A stretch of DNA of 64,000 nt from Typhlomys cinereus (taxonomy: Eukaryota; Chordata; Mammalia; Rodentia; Platacanthomyidae), in assembly GCA_023101885.1 (NCBI GenBank), contig JALPQD010000640.1:795527-859526 (forward strand). Reading direction: 5' to 3'. The stretch's first letter is position 1, and each line of letters starts with the position of its first letter. The notes beneath the pieces are model-generated. The model saw only the letters and a list, made by a program, of their open reading frames with translations, had not been told where the DNA came from and did no database searches. Of this stretch, positions 49,601 to 60,012 are shown in pieces. The position numbers were made by a program, and so were the translations under genes.

Positions 49601-52600
49601 GTCAGAGGTGAGGCTGTGATGTCACAATGAGGCTGTGATGACAGAAATGAATATATATTGCCACAGTGAGGCTGTGAAGCTGTGATGTCACTGTAAGGCT
49701 CTGTGACATCACACAGAGGTTGTGATATCACAGTGAGGCTGTGAGGTCACTGTGGAAGATGTGATGTCTGTGGCAAGGCTGAATTCACCATGAGGCTATG
49801 ATGTAACTTGTGAGTTATGATGTAAAAATTCAGCCTGTGAGGTAACATTGAGGATGTGAAGACACTGTGAGGCTGAGATGTCTGTGGGAGGATTGATAAC
49901 AGAGTGAGACAGTGATGTAATATGTGAGGCTGTGGTGTCACTGTTTATGATGTCAAAGGCTATTATGACATGGCTGACGCTGTCACATCACTGTGAGCCT
50001 CTGCTATCTGTGGTGAGGCTGTGGTATCATAGTAAGGCTAGGTAGATACCAGTGTTGAGTCTGTGACTTACAGTGTGGCTATAATGTAAGAGTTAGGCTG
50101 TGATGTCACCATGAAACTTGAGGCTGTGATGTCACGGTACAGCTGTAAGGTTTGTGGTTAGGCTGTGATTTCAGAAATGAGACTGATATGAGAGATAAGG
50201 CTGAGATGTTGCATTGATGATGTGATATAATTGGTGATGCTGTGATACCACAGAGACTTTATGGTGTCATCATGAGCCTGTCGTGTCACTGGTGGGGCAG
50301 TAATATAGTAGTGAGCCTCTCATATCAGTGCTGAGACTGTGATGCTCTAGTGACGCTGTGATGTCACTGGGAAGACTGATGTTACATTGAAGCTACAATG
50401 TAACAGGTGAGCCTGTCAGTATAGTCACAGTGCAGGCTGTGAGGACACTGTGAGGCTGTGATGTCCCAGTAAGGCTCTGATATCAGGTCTGACTTTATGA
50501 GATGTCAGTGAGGCTGTGACCTGAGGGCTGATGCTTAGATTTCACAGTGAGGTTAGGATGCCAGTGGTGAGGCTGTGCACTCATACTGAGGCTGTGATGT
50601 CAGAGGAGTGGCTATGAAGTTACCGTGAGGTTGTGATATTAGTGGGGCAAGACTATGACATCACAGTGAAGGTGTGATTTCAGTGGTTAGGCTGTGATAT
50701 CAGAATGAGACAGATGTTGCTGATGAGGGTATGATGTCACAGTGAGGCTGGCATGAAACTGGTGAGGCTGTAATGCCATTATGTGGCTTTGATGTCACCA
50801 TGTGTCTCCGTTGTCATTGTGAGCCTGTGTTGTCACAGGAAGTTGGTGATGTTATGGTGGAGGCTACTGTGAATGATGAGGGTATGATGTCACAGTGAGG
50901 CTGTTATGTCACTGGTGAGGCTGTGATGCCACCTTGAACATTTAATGTCACCGTGTGTCTGTGGTGTCTCTGTGAGCTCATGATGTCACAGGGAGTGGGT
51001 AATGTCATGGTGGAGGCTATGAGGTCAGAGTGAGACTGCAATGTCAGTGGTAAGGCTGATGTCACAGTGAGGCTATGATGTCAGTGGCAAGGCTGATTTC
51101 ACAGTGAAGCTATGATGTAACATGCAAGTCTATGATGTAACAGGTTAGACTGTGAGGTCACTGTGAGGCTGTAATATCTGGGGAAGGTTGTTGTCACAAT
51201 GAGTTTGGGATGTAAAATGTGAAGCTGTGGTGTCACAGTTTATGATATCAAAGGCTCTGATGTCACTACTGAGGCTGTCACATCATTGTGAGCCTGGGCT
51301 AACTGTGGTGAAGCTGTGGTGTCCTAGTAAGCCTTGGTAGGACACCAATGGTGAGGCTGTGATGTCACAATGAGGCTGTGGTGTCTCAGTGCAGCAGTGA
51401 ACTCAATGGTTAGGCTGTGATTTCAGAAGTGAGTATAATGTGAGATGTCGCATTGATGATGTGATATAACTTGTGAGGCTGTGATGCCATAATGAGGTTA
51501 TGATGTCACCTTGAGGCTGTTGTGACCTGATAGGGCTGTGATATCATGGTAAGCCTGTCATATCAGTGGTGAGGCTGTGATGTCACAGTGAGGATGTGCT
51601 GGCACAGTGTGGCTGTGATGTCACAGTGAAATTATGATGTAGTAGTGACTGTGTTTTCACAGGGAGATTATGTAATTAGTGAGGCTGTATTGTCACTGGT
51701 GAGGCTCTAATGTCACAGTGGGTTTTTTGTTGCAAAGGGAGGCTGTGATGTCACAATGAGGCTATGGTGTGAGAGGTGAAGCTTTATGTTACACTGATGC
51801 TTTGAAGGCATGGTATGATTGTGAGGTCACATTGAGGCTATAATGTCACAATGAGCATGTGATGTCATGGAGAAGGTGTGATGTCACAGTGATGTTGTGA
51901 TGTCAGTAGCAGGACACTGTGATGTCACTGAGAAACTACCATGTTTCAGTGAACCTGAGAGGTCAGTGGTAAGACTCTTGTGTTACAGTGAGTCTAGGTA
52001 GGATGTCAGTGATGAGGGTGTGATGTTGCATTGAGGTTATGATTTCAGAGGTGAGCCTGTAATTTCATAGTGAGGTTGTGATGAAACAGTAAGGATATAA
52101 CCTCAGAGGTGAGGCTGTATGTAGTCACCAGTAATGCCATGATATCACAGTGAGGCTCTGATATCAGTGGATGGAGACTATGCTGTGATGTCACAGTGAG
52201 GCTATCTCTAAAGTGTGTATGTGATGTCACCATGAGGATATTATGTCAGTGGCAAGGTTGATGTCACAGTGAGTTTGTGATGTCAGAAATGAGGGTGTGA
52301 TGTCACAGTGAGGCCGTGATGTCACTGTTAAGTTGCAATATTACAGTGAGGCTATTAAGACACATTGTGGCTATGATGACACAGTGAGGCTCTGATGACA
52401 CAGTGATATGATGTCACTGGAGAGATTTCAATGGCACCGTGAGGCTATGATGTTAGTGGTGAGGCTGATGTCACAATGAGGCTGTGATGTCACTGGTGAT
52501 GACATGATAAGCCTGGAATCTCAGTGATGAGAAAAATGTTATAGTGGGACTATGATGTCACTAGTGAGGCTATGATTTCAGTGGTGAACCTATTACATGA

Positions 52601-52637
52601 CAGTGACACTGGTGAGGCTGTGTTGTCACTGGTGTAG
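43664..52637 (+). repeat. Degenerate 19-bp satellite array, + orientation
   Basis: About 9 kb of uninterrupted satellite. Two related blocks containing GACTGT..TCACAGGGAGACTATGTCATTG recur at about 43,875 and 44,360, and again at 47,175 and 51,645. TTCTGACTAA markers are at 46,213 and 48,588. No gene is visible. Confidence 0.93.
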
Positions 52638-53090
52638 TGTTGAGCCTGCCCAGGAATAATGGTCTGGGAGGGAGTGAGCAGGGCGTGGCTTAGCACATGG
52701 GACCAAAGATGGTACTAGGAGCTACTGTGCTGGATGTAATCCTGTTTTTATTATAGAGAGCCCTAATCCTGTTTTTATTACAGAGAGCCCTAATTAGCTC
52801 ATAGAAGCTGACATAAATTTATGTTTAGTCTGACCTATGTAGCGTGCATGCTTTGCTGACCATTAAGGTAACTTGTTGCCCATTTTGCACCCTGCAGTCT
52901 GCTGTCTATATATAAACTGTTTCATTGCCCCCAATAAATTGAGTCTTGCCTCGACAAGCTCCCTGGTGTGTCTGGAGCCCCCTGGATTTGAGGGAGGGGC
53001 TGGAGAACCTGCAGCGCATTCAGCTTTCTCTGCCTTGATGGCCTGCAGTCGTCACTGTGTGTGTGTGTGCATGGGAAAACCAGCCCCACA
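52638..53090 (+). mobile_element. Solo class II (ERVK-type) LTR
   Basis: A 453-bp insert with TG...CA ends (TGTTGAGCCTGCCCAGG to CAGCCCCACA) and a 6-bp flanking duplication with one mismatch (GTGTAG 52,632-52,637; GTGTGG 53,091-53,096), the size used by class II elements. It has a TATA box (CTATATATAAAC, about 52,907-52,916), AATAAA at 52,933-52,938, and a GT-rich stretch near the end. A 27-bp internal tandem repeat (TAATCCTGTTTTTATTA...) spans 52,737-52,790. The LTR family is not one I can name. Open frames across it are incidental. Confidence 0.88.
52737..52790 (+). repeat. 27-bp tandem duplication within the solo LTR
   Basis: TAATCCTGTTTTTATTATAG and its continuation AGAGCCC occur twice in a row with one difference (TATAG against TACAG). 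Confidence 0.9.
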
Positions 53091-53423
53091 GTGTGGCAAT
53101 GATGTCAGTGTTCTGACTAATGTCCATGGTCATGCTGATGTCACATGTGGGGTTATGCTCTCACTGATGAGGCCGTGATGTCACACTGAGGCTGTGATGT
53201 CCCTGTTAAGGTTGGATGTCATTGTGGGCTGTCTTGTCTCCATGAGATTTTATCACCCTGGAAGCTGAGATGTCACAGTGATGCTGAGATGTCAGTGGTC
53301 AGTCAGCGGTCACAATGAGGCTACCATGTATCAGATGAGCCTGTGGTGTCAGCGTCCATGTTGTGAGGTAACTGAAAGACTGTGATGTCAGTGGCAAGAC
53401 TGATGCGACAATGTGTAACAGGT
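53091..53423 (+). repeat. Satellite between the solo LTR and the ERV-L provirus
   Basis: 333 bp of + oriented satellite with the TTCTGACTAA marker at 53,111-53,120. No gene is visible. Confidence 0.92.
53419..53423. repeat. ERV-L target-site duplication, left
   Basis: CAGGT directly before the 5' LTR, repeated at 60,008-60,012. A 5-bp duplication is the ERV-L norm. Confidence 0.95.
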
Positions 53424-53918
53424 TGTGATAGTTAAGCCTGGATGTCAACTTGACACACCCGGTATTAACTAAGCTGGGCTGAAACCACGTCTGGAGAGGA
53501 TCAACTGAGACTACTTGAAGGATACCTACCCTAGATCCTATCAGGACCTCCAAAGCTCTCAAAGGATCCTCCCCGTACTGCATCATATAAAAGGGAGCCA
53601 CCAAGGAGAACAGATGCCTTCTTGCAGCTGTGCTAGGAATCGTTCTTCCTTCTGGCCGCCTGGATTCTTCAACCTTCCAAGACCCTAGGAGTTCTCCAGC
53701 CTTCAGCCATCACCTACTTGACTACTGAACTGAGCAGCTAGCTATTGGCAGCCATCATTGGAACTACCTCGGCTACTGGAAGCCATCGTTGGACTACCTC
53801 AGCTGCTGACAGCCTTCGCTGGACTACCTCGGCCATTTCTGTAAGCCAACCCAATAAATTTCCTATATATATATTCATTCTGTGAATTCCGTGATTCTAG
53901 AGAACCCTAACTAATACA
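53424..53918 (+). mobile_element. 5' LTR of the ERV-L provirus
   Basis: 495 bp, TGTGATAGTTAAGCC to CCCTAACTAATACA. It has a TATA box (ATATAAAAG, 53,585-53,593), AATAAA at 53,853-53,858, and three imperfect about 30-bp repeats around CTACCTCGGCTACTGG before the poly-A signal. Copy number of that repeat varies among the LTRs in this window. Confidence 0.95.
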
Positions 53919-53923
53919 GAAAT

Positions 53924-53938
53924 TGGTACCAGGAGTGG
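53924..53938 (+). promoter_or_regulatory. tRNA-Leu primer-binding site of the ERV-L provirus
   Basis: TGGTACCAGGAGTGG, five bases inside the LTR. It complements the CCACTCCTGGTACCA end of a tRNA-Leu (TAA-type). Confidence 0.9.
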
Positions 53939-53962
53939 TTCTAGAGAAACAGAATTGTAAGA

Positions 53963-55678
53963 ATGAATTTTGCTGGCAAGCTTTGTGATTCTGGAGCTGG
54001 CTTTTTGACCCAGTGAAACCTCCAGCGACTAAAGACTCTCCTAGTGGCATGGAGGATACTGCAACTGTTTGGAGTGAACTGTTTCTAGAACTGGTAAAAG
54101 TAGGTGTGTTAGACAATCTTGATGCCCCTCTTGCGAGGATTGAGAAGCTCAGCGATTCCGTATATGAAACTTTACATAAAATGAGTAAGGATAAGGAAAA
54201 TGATGATGCTGGCTGGTTACTTCTAGCATCTCTCAATAAACTACAAATGGAAAAGGAATATCTCAGTGAGGAAAATATCGAACTCAGAAAGCGCATAAAA
54301 AACTTAGAAGTTTCTAAGTGTGCTCTAGAAGAGAATCTTCTCTCCAGTAGCAATAGGGCTTGAATTGGTGAAAATCAAACCCAAACTTTGATTATTAGGG
54401 TGGCTGAGTTACAAGGTAAATTGAATTCCCAGCCTCGAAAGGTGTCAGCAGTTAAAGTAAAAGCGCTGATTGGCCAAGAGTGGGATCCTGAAAAGTGGGA
54501 TGCTGATGTGTGGGAAGACCAAACTGATGATGAGGACAAGAACGTTAAACTCTCTAATTCTGGTGCATTTATTCCGCCTGATGAAAATGGTCTCCCCACC
54601 CTTAGCAGAGAATGAATCCCCACTCCCACCCTCTACAGAATTGCTATCTCCATCTTTGCGTGAGGGAATTACTCATGATTTGTCTGAAAGGAGAGCACAG
54701 ACATTGCCTCAAGAAAATGCTGATTTTGTGGCATGCCCACCTGTGATTGCTTCCAGGCCTATAACTAGGCTTAAGGCTAAACAAGCTCCTAAAGGTGAAA
54801 TAGAAACTATGGTCCATGAGGAGGTACGTTATATTCCTAAAGAACTCCATGACTTTTCTAACATGTTTAAGCAGCAGTCTGGGGAATACCCCTGGGAATG
54901 GATTGTAAGGCTGTGGGATACTGGTGGAAGGAGCATAAAACTGGATAAAAGTGAGTTCACAGAAATGGGCCCATTGAGTAGAGATTCTAGGTTTAACACT
55001 GCTACTCATAGAGTTAAAAATGGTGCCAAGAGTTTATTTGAGTGGGTAGTTGAAGTATTTATTAAAGTTTGGCCATCTGAAAAGGAACTAGAGATTCCAG
55101 ACATTCCTTGGTTTAATGTTGATGACGGGATTAAGAGGCTCAGGGAAATTGGTATGCTTGACTGGATACGTCCTTTAAAATCCATTTCTCAATGGGAGAA
55201 TCCAGATGACATACCTTTTACCAGAAATGTACTTAATAAATTGGTGAGAGCGGCAGCACCAAATATGAAGGCTCCTATCATTGCTCCTCTCCTTGTTCCA
55301 GACCTAACAATGGGAAATGCTGCCGCCCAGTTGGAAGACTTAAATTCAATGGGCCTAGGTGGATCGAGGAGTAGTAGGGGCCAAGTGGCAGCATTGAATC
55401 GCCAATGGCAAAGTAAACGTACTAACCATAATGTGCAGCCTAGACAGAACAGTACTTATGAGGGTCTCACTCGCTTAGACCTTTGGCATTGGCTAATTAA
55501 CCATGGTGTCCCCAAAAGTAAAATAGATAAGAAGCCTACAAAGTTCTTATTTGACCTGTACAGGCAGAAAAATTCTAACAGAAATGAAGGAAAAGCTGCC
55601 TTTACTCATAGTAGCAGAGAGCCTGTCAACCAATTTCCAGACTTAAGCCAGTTTACAGATCCAGAACCCCTTGAATGA
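53963..55678 (+). pseudogene. gag: ERV-L gag, broken
   Basis: Gag would build the particle core. The ATG at 53,963 begins the same N-terminus as the - strand copy (MNFAGKLCD), but a single-base loss near 53,990 leads to a stop at 54,014. The main frame resumes from about 54,013. It contains a coiled-coil-like region (LNKLQMEKEYLSEENIELRK) and ends at TGA 54,361-54,363, where the - strand copy has CGA. It continues in frame to 54,615; a frameshift near 54,600 then moves into the long frame that ends at 55,678. That part carries the Pro/Ser-rich linker, ITRLKAKQAPKGEIE, IVRLWDTGGRSIKLD, and a capsid-like C-terminus. I see no zinc knuckle, as is usual for ERV-L. It has about 570 codons in total and is non-functional. 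Confidence 0.9.
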
Positions 55679-56090
55679 AGGGGAGGCTGGGTTCCTTTAA
55701 GGAAGGACCTTGACACCATAGCAAAGAGCTTTAATATTAGTCTTTCTTCTGTCCTTCCACAAAGGGACCTAAGGCCTTTCACTAGAGTAACTGCATTGGA
55801 GGAAAGGAAATAATCAGACATTTTGGGGTTTACTAGATACTGGGTCTGAGTTGACATTGATTCCAGGAGACCCTAAAAAGCATAATGGCCCTCCAGTTAA
55901 AGTAGGGGCATATGGAGGTCAGGTGATTGATGGAGTTTTGGCTAATGTTTGACTCACAGTAGGTCCAGTAGGTCCCCGAACTCATTCAGTGGTTATTTCC
56001 CCAGTACCAGAATGTATAATTGGAATAGATATACTTAGAAGTTGGCAGAACCCTCACATTGGTTCCTTGACATGTGGAGTAAGAGCCATT
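55679..56090 (+). pseudogene. pol: ERV-L protease region
   Basis: An aspartic protease that would cleave Gag and Pol. The active-site triad lies in GLLDTGSELTLIPGD (Asp-Thr-Gly at 55,836-55,844). The flap region (VKVGAYGGQVIDG) is followed by an in-frame TGA at 55,950-55,952. After the stop, [21 protein letters not shown] matches the conserved C-terminal IxGxDxL-type block of retroviral proteases. The frame is shared with the following RT segment, so protease and RT were one polyprotein. The nonsense codon separates flap from C-terminus and inactivates it. Confidence 0.86.
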
Positions 56091-57250
56091 ATGGTTGGGA
56101 AGGCCAAATGGAAGCCTTTAGAACTGCCTCTACCAAGGAAAATAGTGAATCAGAAACAGTATCGTACCCCTGGAGGAATTACAGAAATTAGTGCCACCAT
56201 AAAGGACTTGAAGGATGCAGGGGTGGTGGTTCCGACCACCTCTCCCTTCAACTCTCCCATTTGGCCTGTGCAGAAAATAGATGGATCATGGAGAATGACT
56301 GTTAATTATTGCAAACTTAACCAAGTTGTGACTCCAATTGCAGCTGCTGTACCAGATGTGGGTTTCGTTGCTTGAGCAGATCAACACATCTCCTCGTACT
56401 TGGTATACAGCCATTGATCTTGCAAATGCTTTTTTCTCCATACCTATTCATAAATATCATCAGAAGCAATTTGCCTTCAGTTGGCAAGGCCAGCAGTATA
56501 CATTTACAGTGTTACCTCAAGGGTATATTAATTCTCCAGCCCTATGCCATAACTTGGTTCGCAGAGATCTTGAGCGCTTGTCTCTTCCACAGTCCATTAT
56601 ATAGATGATATTATGCTGATTGGCTCCAGTGAGCAGGAAGTAGCAAGCATTTTGGATTTGTTGGTAAGGCATATGCGCAACAGAGGATGGGAAATAAACC
56701 CAACCAAAATCCAAGGACCTTCCACTTCAGTAAAATTTTTAGGAGTTCAGTGGTGTGGAGCATGTAGAGATATCCCCTCTAAGGTGAAGGATAAGTTGTT
56801 GCACCTGGCCCCTCCCACCACTAAGAAAGAAGCACAGCGTTTGGTGGGCCTGTTTGGATTTTGGAGGCAGCACATTCCTCACTTGGGTGTGTTACTTAGG
56901 CCCATATACCAAGTAACTCAGAAAGCTGCCAGCTTTGAGTGGGGCCCAGAACAAGAGAAGGCTCTTCAGCAGGTTCAAGCTGCTGTATAGGCTGCCTTGC
57001 CACTTGGACCATATGATCCAGCAGACCCAATGGTATTGGAAGTGTCTGTTGCAGATAGAGATGCTGTTTGGAGTCTCTGGCAGGCTCCCATAGGTGAATC
57101 ACAGAGGAGACCTTGGGATTTTGGACCAAGGCCCTGCCATCATCGGCAGACAATTACTCTCCTTTTGAGAAACAACTCTTGGCTTGTTATTGGGCCTTAG
57201 TGGAAACTGAACGTCTGACAATGGGTCACCAAGTTACCATGCGACCTGAG
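56091..57250 (+). pseudogene. pol: ERV-L reverse transcriptase, broken
   Basis: RNA- and DNA-dependent DNA polymerase. Fingers motifs ([27 protein letters not shown]) lie in the first frame, which ends at TGA 56,373-56,375. The palm follows in a shifted frame: [14 protein letters not shown] with the first catalytic Asp (codon 56,416-56,418), [16 protein letters not shown], and [10 protein letters not shown] further frameshift near 56,590 precedes YIDD (56,598-56,609). The thumb and connection ([19 protein letters not shown]) stay open to TAG 56,988-56,990. More shifts occur near 57,110 and 57,200-57,265. All catalytic aspartates are present, but the reading frame is split at least five times. 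Confidence 0.93.
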
Positions 57251-57825
57251 TTACCCATCATGAGTTGGTGTTATCTGACCCAGCAAGCCATAAAGTTGGA
57301 TGGGCACAGCAGCAATCTATTATCAAATGGAAGTGGTACATACGAGACAGGGCCCGAGCAGGTCCTGAAGGCACAAATAAGTTGCATGAAGAAGTTGCCC
57401 AAATGCCTATGGTTCCCCAGCCTGTTGCAATGTCTGTTCCCAAGCATGCACCTATGGCCTCCTGGGGTGTGCCCTATGATCAGCTAACTGAAGAAGAGAA
57501 GACTAGGGCCTGGTTCACAGATGGTTCCACTCGCTATTCTGGTGCCACCCAGAAGTGGACAGCTGCAGCGCTGCAACCCCTTTCTGTGACAACCCTAAAG
57601 GACAGTGGAGAAGGGAAATCTTCACAGTGGGCAGAACTTCGGGCAGTGCACATGGTTGTACACTTTGCCTGGAAGGAAAAATGGCCAGATGTGCGACTGT
57701 ATACTGATTTATGGGCTGTAGCCAATGGTTTGGCAGGATGGTCAGGGACTTGGAAGGAACATAATTGGAAAATTGGCGAGAAAGACATCTGGGGAAGAAG
57801 CATGTGGATAGATCTCTCCCAATGA
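57251..57825 (+). pseudogene. pol: ERV-L connection and RNase H
   Basis: One open frame (57,265-57,825). It starts in the RT connection (IIKWKWYIRDRARAGPEGT) and enters RNase H, which would remove the RNA strand of the hybrid. Catalytic residues visible are Asp in AWFTDGS (57,520-57,522), Glu in QWAELRAV (57,634-57,636) and Asp in LYTDLWAV (57,706-57,708). The frame ends at TGA 57,823-57,825, but sequence continues in the same frame into VSHVNAHQ (the last RNase H block) and integrase, so this is a nonsense mutation rather than a natural end. Confidence 0.9.
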
Positions 57826-58650
57826 GCAAAGGACACAAAGATATTTGTGTCTCATGTAAATGCTCATCAAAAGAGGACATCGGCAGAAGAAACATTCAAT
57901 AATCGGGTGGATAAGATGACCCGTTCTGTGGATAGTCAGCCTCTTTCCCCAGCCATTCCTCCTGTCATTGCCCAATGGGCCCATGAGCAAAGTGGACATG
58001 GTGGCAGAGATGGAGGTTATGCCTGGGCTCAACAACATGGACTTCCACTCACCAAGGCTGACCTGGCTACAGCTGCTGCTGAGTGCCAAATCTGCCAGCA
58101 GCAGAGACCAACGCTGAGTCCTCGATATGGAGCCATTCCTCGGGGTGACCAACCAGCAACATGGTGGCAGGTTGACTACATTGGACCACTTCCAAGATGG
58201 AAAGGGCAGCACTTTGTTCTTACTGGGATAGATACTTATTCTGGTTATGGATTTGCCTTTCCTGCACGTCATGCTTCTGCCAAGACTACCATCCAGGGAC
58301 TTACAGAATGCCTTATCCACCGTCATGGAATTCCACACAGCATTGCTTCTGACCAGGGAACTCGTTTCAAAGCTAAAGAAGTACGGCAGTGGGCTCATGA
58401 CCATGGGATTCATTGGTCTTACCATGTTCCCCACCATCCTGAAGCAGCTGGCTTGATAGAATGGTGGAATGGCCTTTTAAAGGCACACTTACAGAGTCAA
58501 TTAGGTGGTAATAGTCTGGAGGGATGGGGCAGAATTCTCCAGAAGGCAGTATATGCCTTAAACCAGCGTCCAATATATGGTACTGTGTCTCCTATAGCCA
58601 GGATTCACGGGTCCAGGAATCAAGGGGTGGAAACAGGAATAGCTCCTCTT
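57826..58650 (+). pseudogene. pol: ERV-L integrase
   Basis: Integrase joins the viral DNA to the host chromosome. The N-terminal zinc domain shows His-x4-His (57,982-57,984 and 57,997-57,999) and Cys-x2-Cys (58,084-58,086 and 58,093-58,095). The catalytic core has Asp in WQVDYIGP (58,174-58,176), Asp in ASDQGT (58,351-58,353) and Glu in GLIEWWNG (58,459-58,461), with exactly 35 residues between the last two. This domain is intact in one frame from 57,826 through dUTPase. It has no start of its own, lying after the TGA at 57,823, so it could be translated only by readthrough or from an internal ATG such as 57,847. It is the best preserved part of this provirus. Confidence 0.93.
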
Positions 58651-59019
58651 ACTATCACTCCTAGTGACCCATTAGGAAAATTCTTGCTTCCTGTTCCCGC
58701 AAGCCTGTATTCTACTGGTTTAGAAGTTTTGAGTCCAAAGCAGGGAATGCTTCTGCCAGGAGACACAGCAACTATTCCTTTGAACTGGAAGCTAAGGCTT
58801 CCTCCTGATTATTTTGGACTTCTGATGCCCTTGAGCCAACAGGCTAAGAAAGGAATAACAGTATTAGGAGGGGTGATTGACCCAGACCACCAAGGATAAA
58901 TTGGACTGGTTCTCCAGAATGGTGGTAAGGAAGAATATGTCTGGAGTATAGGAGATCCACTAGGGCGTCTCTTGGTATTACCATGTCCTGTGATTAAGGT
59001 CAATGGGAATTTACAGTGA
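58651..59019 (+). pseudogene. pol: ERV-L dUTPase
   Basis: dUTPase hydrolyses dUTP to dUMP and so limits uracil incorporation during reverse transcription. Motifs in order: GLEVLSPKQGMLLPGDTATI (motif 1 area), MPLSQQAKKGITV (motif 2), GGVIDPDHQG (motif 3, with the catalytic-type Asp), a NGGKEEYVW block (motif 4 area), and GDPLGRLLVL (motif 5). It is fused in frame behind integrase. An in-frame TAA at 58,897-58,899, right after motif 3, cuts off motifs 4 and 5. The same frame then runs on to TGA 59,017-59,019. The placement after integrase, not between gag and pro, is the ERV-L signature. Confidence 0.9.
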
Positions 59020-59500
59020 CCCAACACAGGAAAGACAGTAAATGGTCCAGATCCTTCAGGAATGAAGGTATGGATAACCCCTCCAGGTAGATTCAAGACC
59101 TGCAGAAGTACTTGCTGAAGGTGGAGGAAATACAGAATGGGTAGTAGAAGAAGGTAGTTATAAATGCCACCTAAGGCCACGAGATCAGTTACAGAAACGA
59201 GGATTATAATTGCCATGAGTGCCTCTGTGCATGTGCACATACTCTAAGAAGATATTTATGTAATGTAATATGTTAATCTGTAGTTATGAGATGAAATGCT
59301 GTAATCTACATTACGATATTGTGTTATGGAACACTAAGACTAAGCATTTCTTAAGGGGCATTGTCATTAATCTTGTAAAAATAATGCGTGTGTGATTGTA
59401 CGTGGATAGCTATATTATGTTAGGCAGAACTATGAATCTTACTGTTTTATTTGGAGAATTTTTAATGGCCTAAGGAAATGTGATTTGGTGTCAAGTTGAC
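59020..59500 (+). other. ERV-L 3' tail between dUTPase and polypurine tract
   Basis: About 480 bp. The first about 180 bp look like degraded C-terminal pol coding sequence in changed frames (MKVWITPPG, HLRPRDQLQKRGL in short open bits). The rest is noncoding. No env-like signal peptide, transmembrane segment or cysteine pattern is visible. The part from 59,286 on is the sequence shared with the patch in the IAP-like element. Confidence 0.75.
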
Positions 59501-59512
59501 AAGGGGTGGACT
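59501..59512 (+). promoter_or_regulatory. Polypurine tract of the ERV-L provirus
   Basis: AAGGGGTGGACT directly before the 3' LTR. The same tract is conserved in the ERV-L patch at 35,985-35,996. Confidence 0.82.
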
Positions 59513-60007
59513 TGTGGTAGTTAAGCCTGGATGTCAACTTGACACACCCGGTATTAATTAAGCTGGGCTGAAACCATGTCTGGAGAGGATCAACTGAGAC
59601 TACTTGAAGGATACCTACCCTAGATCCTATCAGGACCTCCAAAGCTCTCAAAGGATCCTCCCCGTACTGCATCATATAAAAAGGAGCCACCAAGGAGAAC
59701 AGATGCCTTCTTGCAGCTGTGCTAGGAATCGTTCTTCCTTCCGGCCGCCCGGATTCTTCGACCTTCCAAGACCCTAGGAGTTCTCCAGCCTTTAGCCATC
59801 ACCTACTTGACTACTGAACTGAGCAGCTAGCTATTGGCAGCCATCATTGGAACTACCTCGGCTACTGGAAGCCATCATTGGACTACCTCAGCTGCTGACA
59901 GTCTTCGCTGGACTACCTCGGCCATTTCTGTAAGCCAACCCAATAAATTTCCTATATATATATTCATTCTGTGAATTCCGTGATTCTAGAGAACCCTAAC
60001 TAATACA
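59513..60007 (+). mobile_element. 3' LTR of the ERV-L provirus
   Basis: 495 bp, the same length as the 5' LTR, with about 10 substitutions by eye, mostly transitions (for example TGTGGTAG against TGTGATAG; GCCGCCCGG against GCCGCCTGG). TATA is at 59,674-59,682 and AATAAA at 59,942-59,947. It is followed by the CAGGT target duplication. Confidence 0.95.
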
Positions 60008-60012
60008 CAGGT
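60008..60012. repeat. ERV-L target-site duplication, right
   Basis: CAGGT, identical to 53,419-53,423. Confidence 0.95.

Larger units (their letters stand above)
53424..60007 (+). mobile_element. Full-length ERV-L provirus (gag-pol-dUTPase, no env)
   Basis: A 6,584-bp element: 495-bp LTR, tRNA-Leu primer site, gag, protease, RT, RNase H, integrase, dUTPase, polypurine tract, 495-bp LTR, with a 5-bp CAGGT target duplication. dUTPase downstream of integrase and the lack of env are diagnostic of the ERV-L (class III) group. About 10 differences separate the two LTRs by eye. At least five nonsense codons and five frameshifts disable it. Confidence 0.96.

Noticed and set aside
52873..53178. A 101-codon + strand frame
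   Set aside because: It starts in the solo LTR and runs into satellite; it is not a gene.
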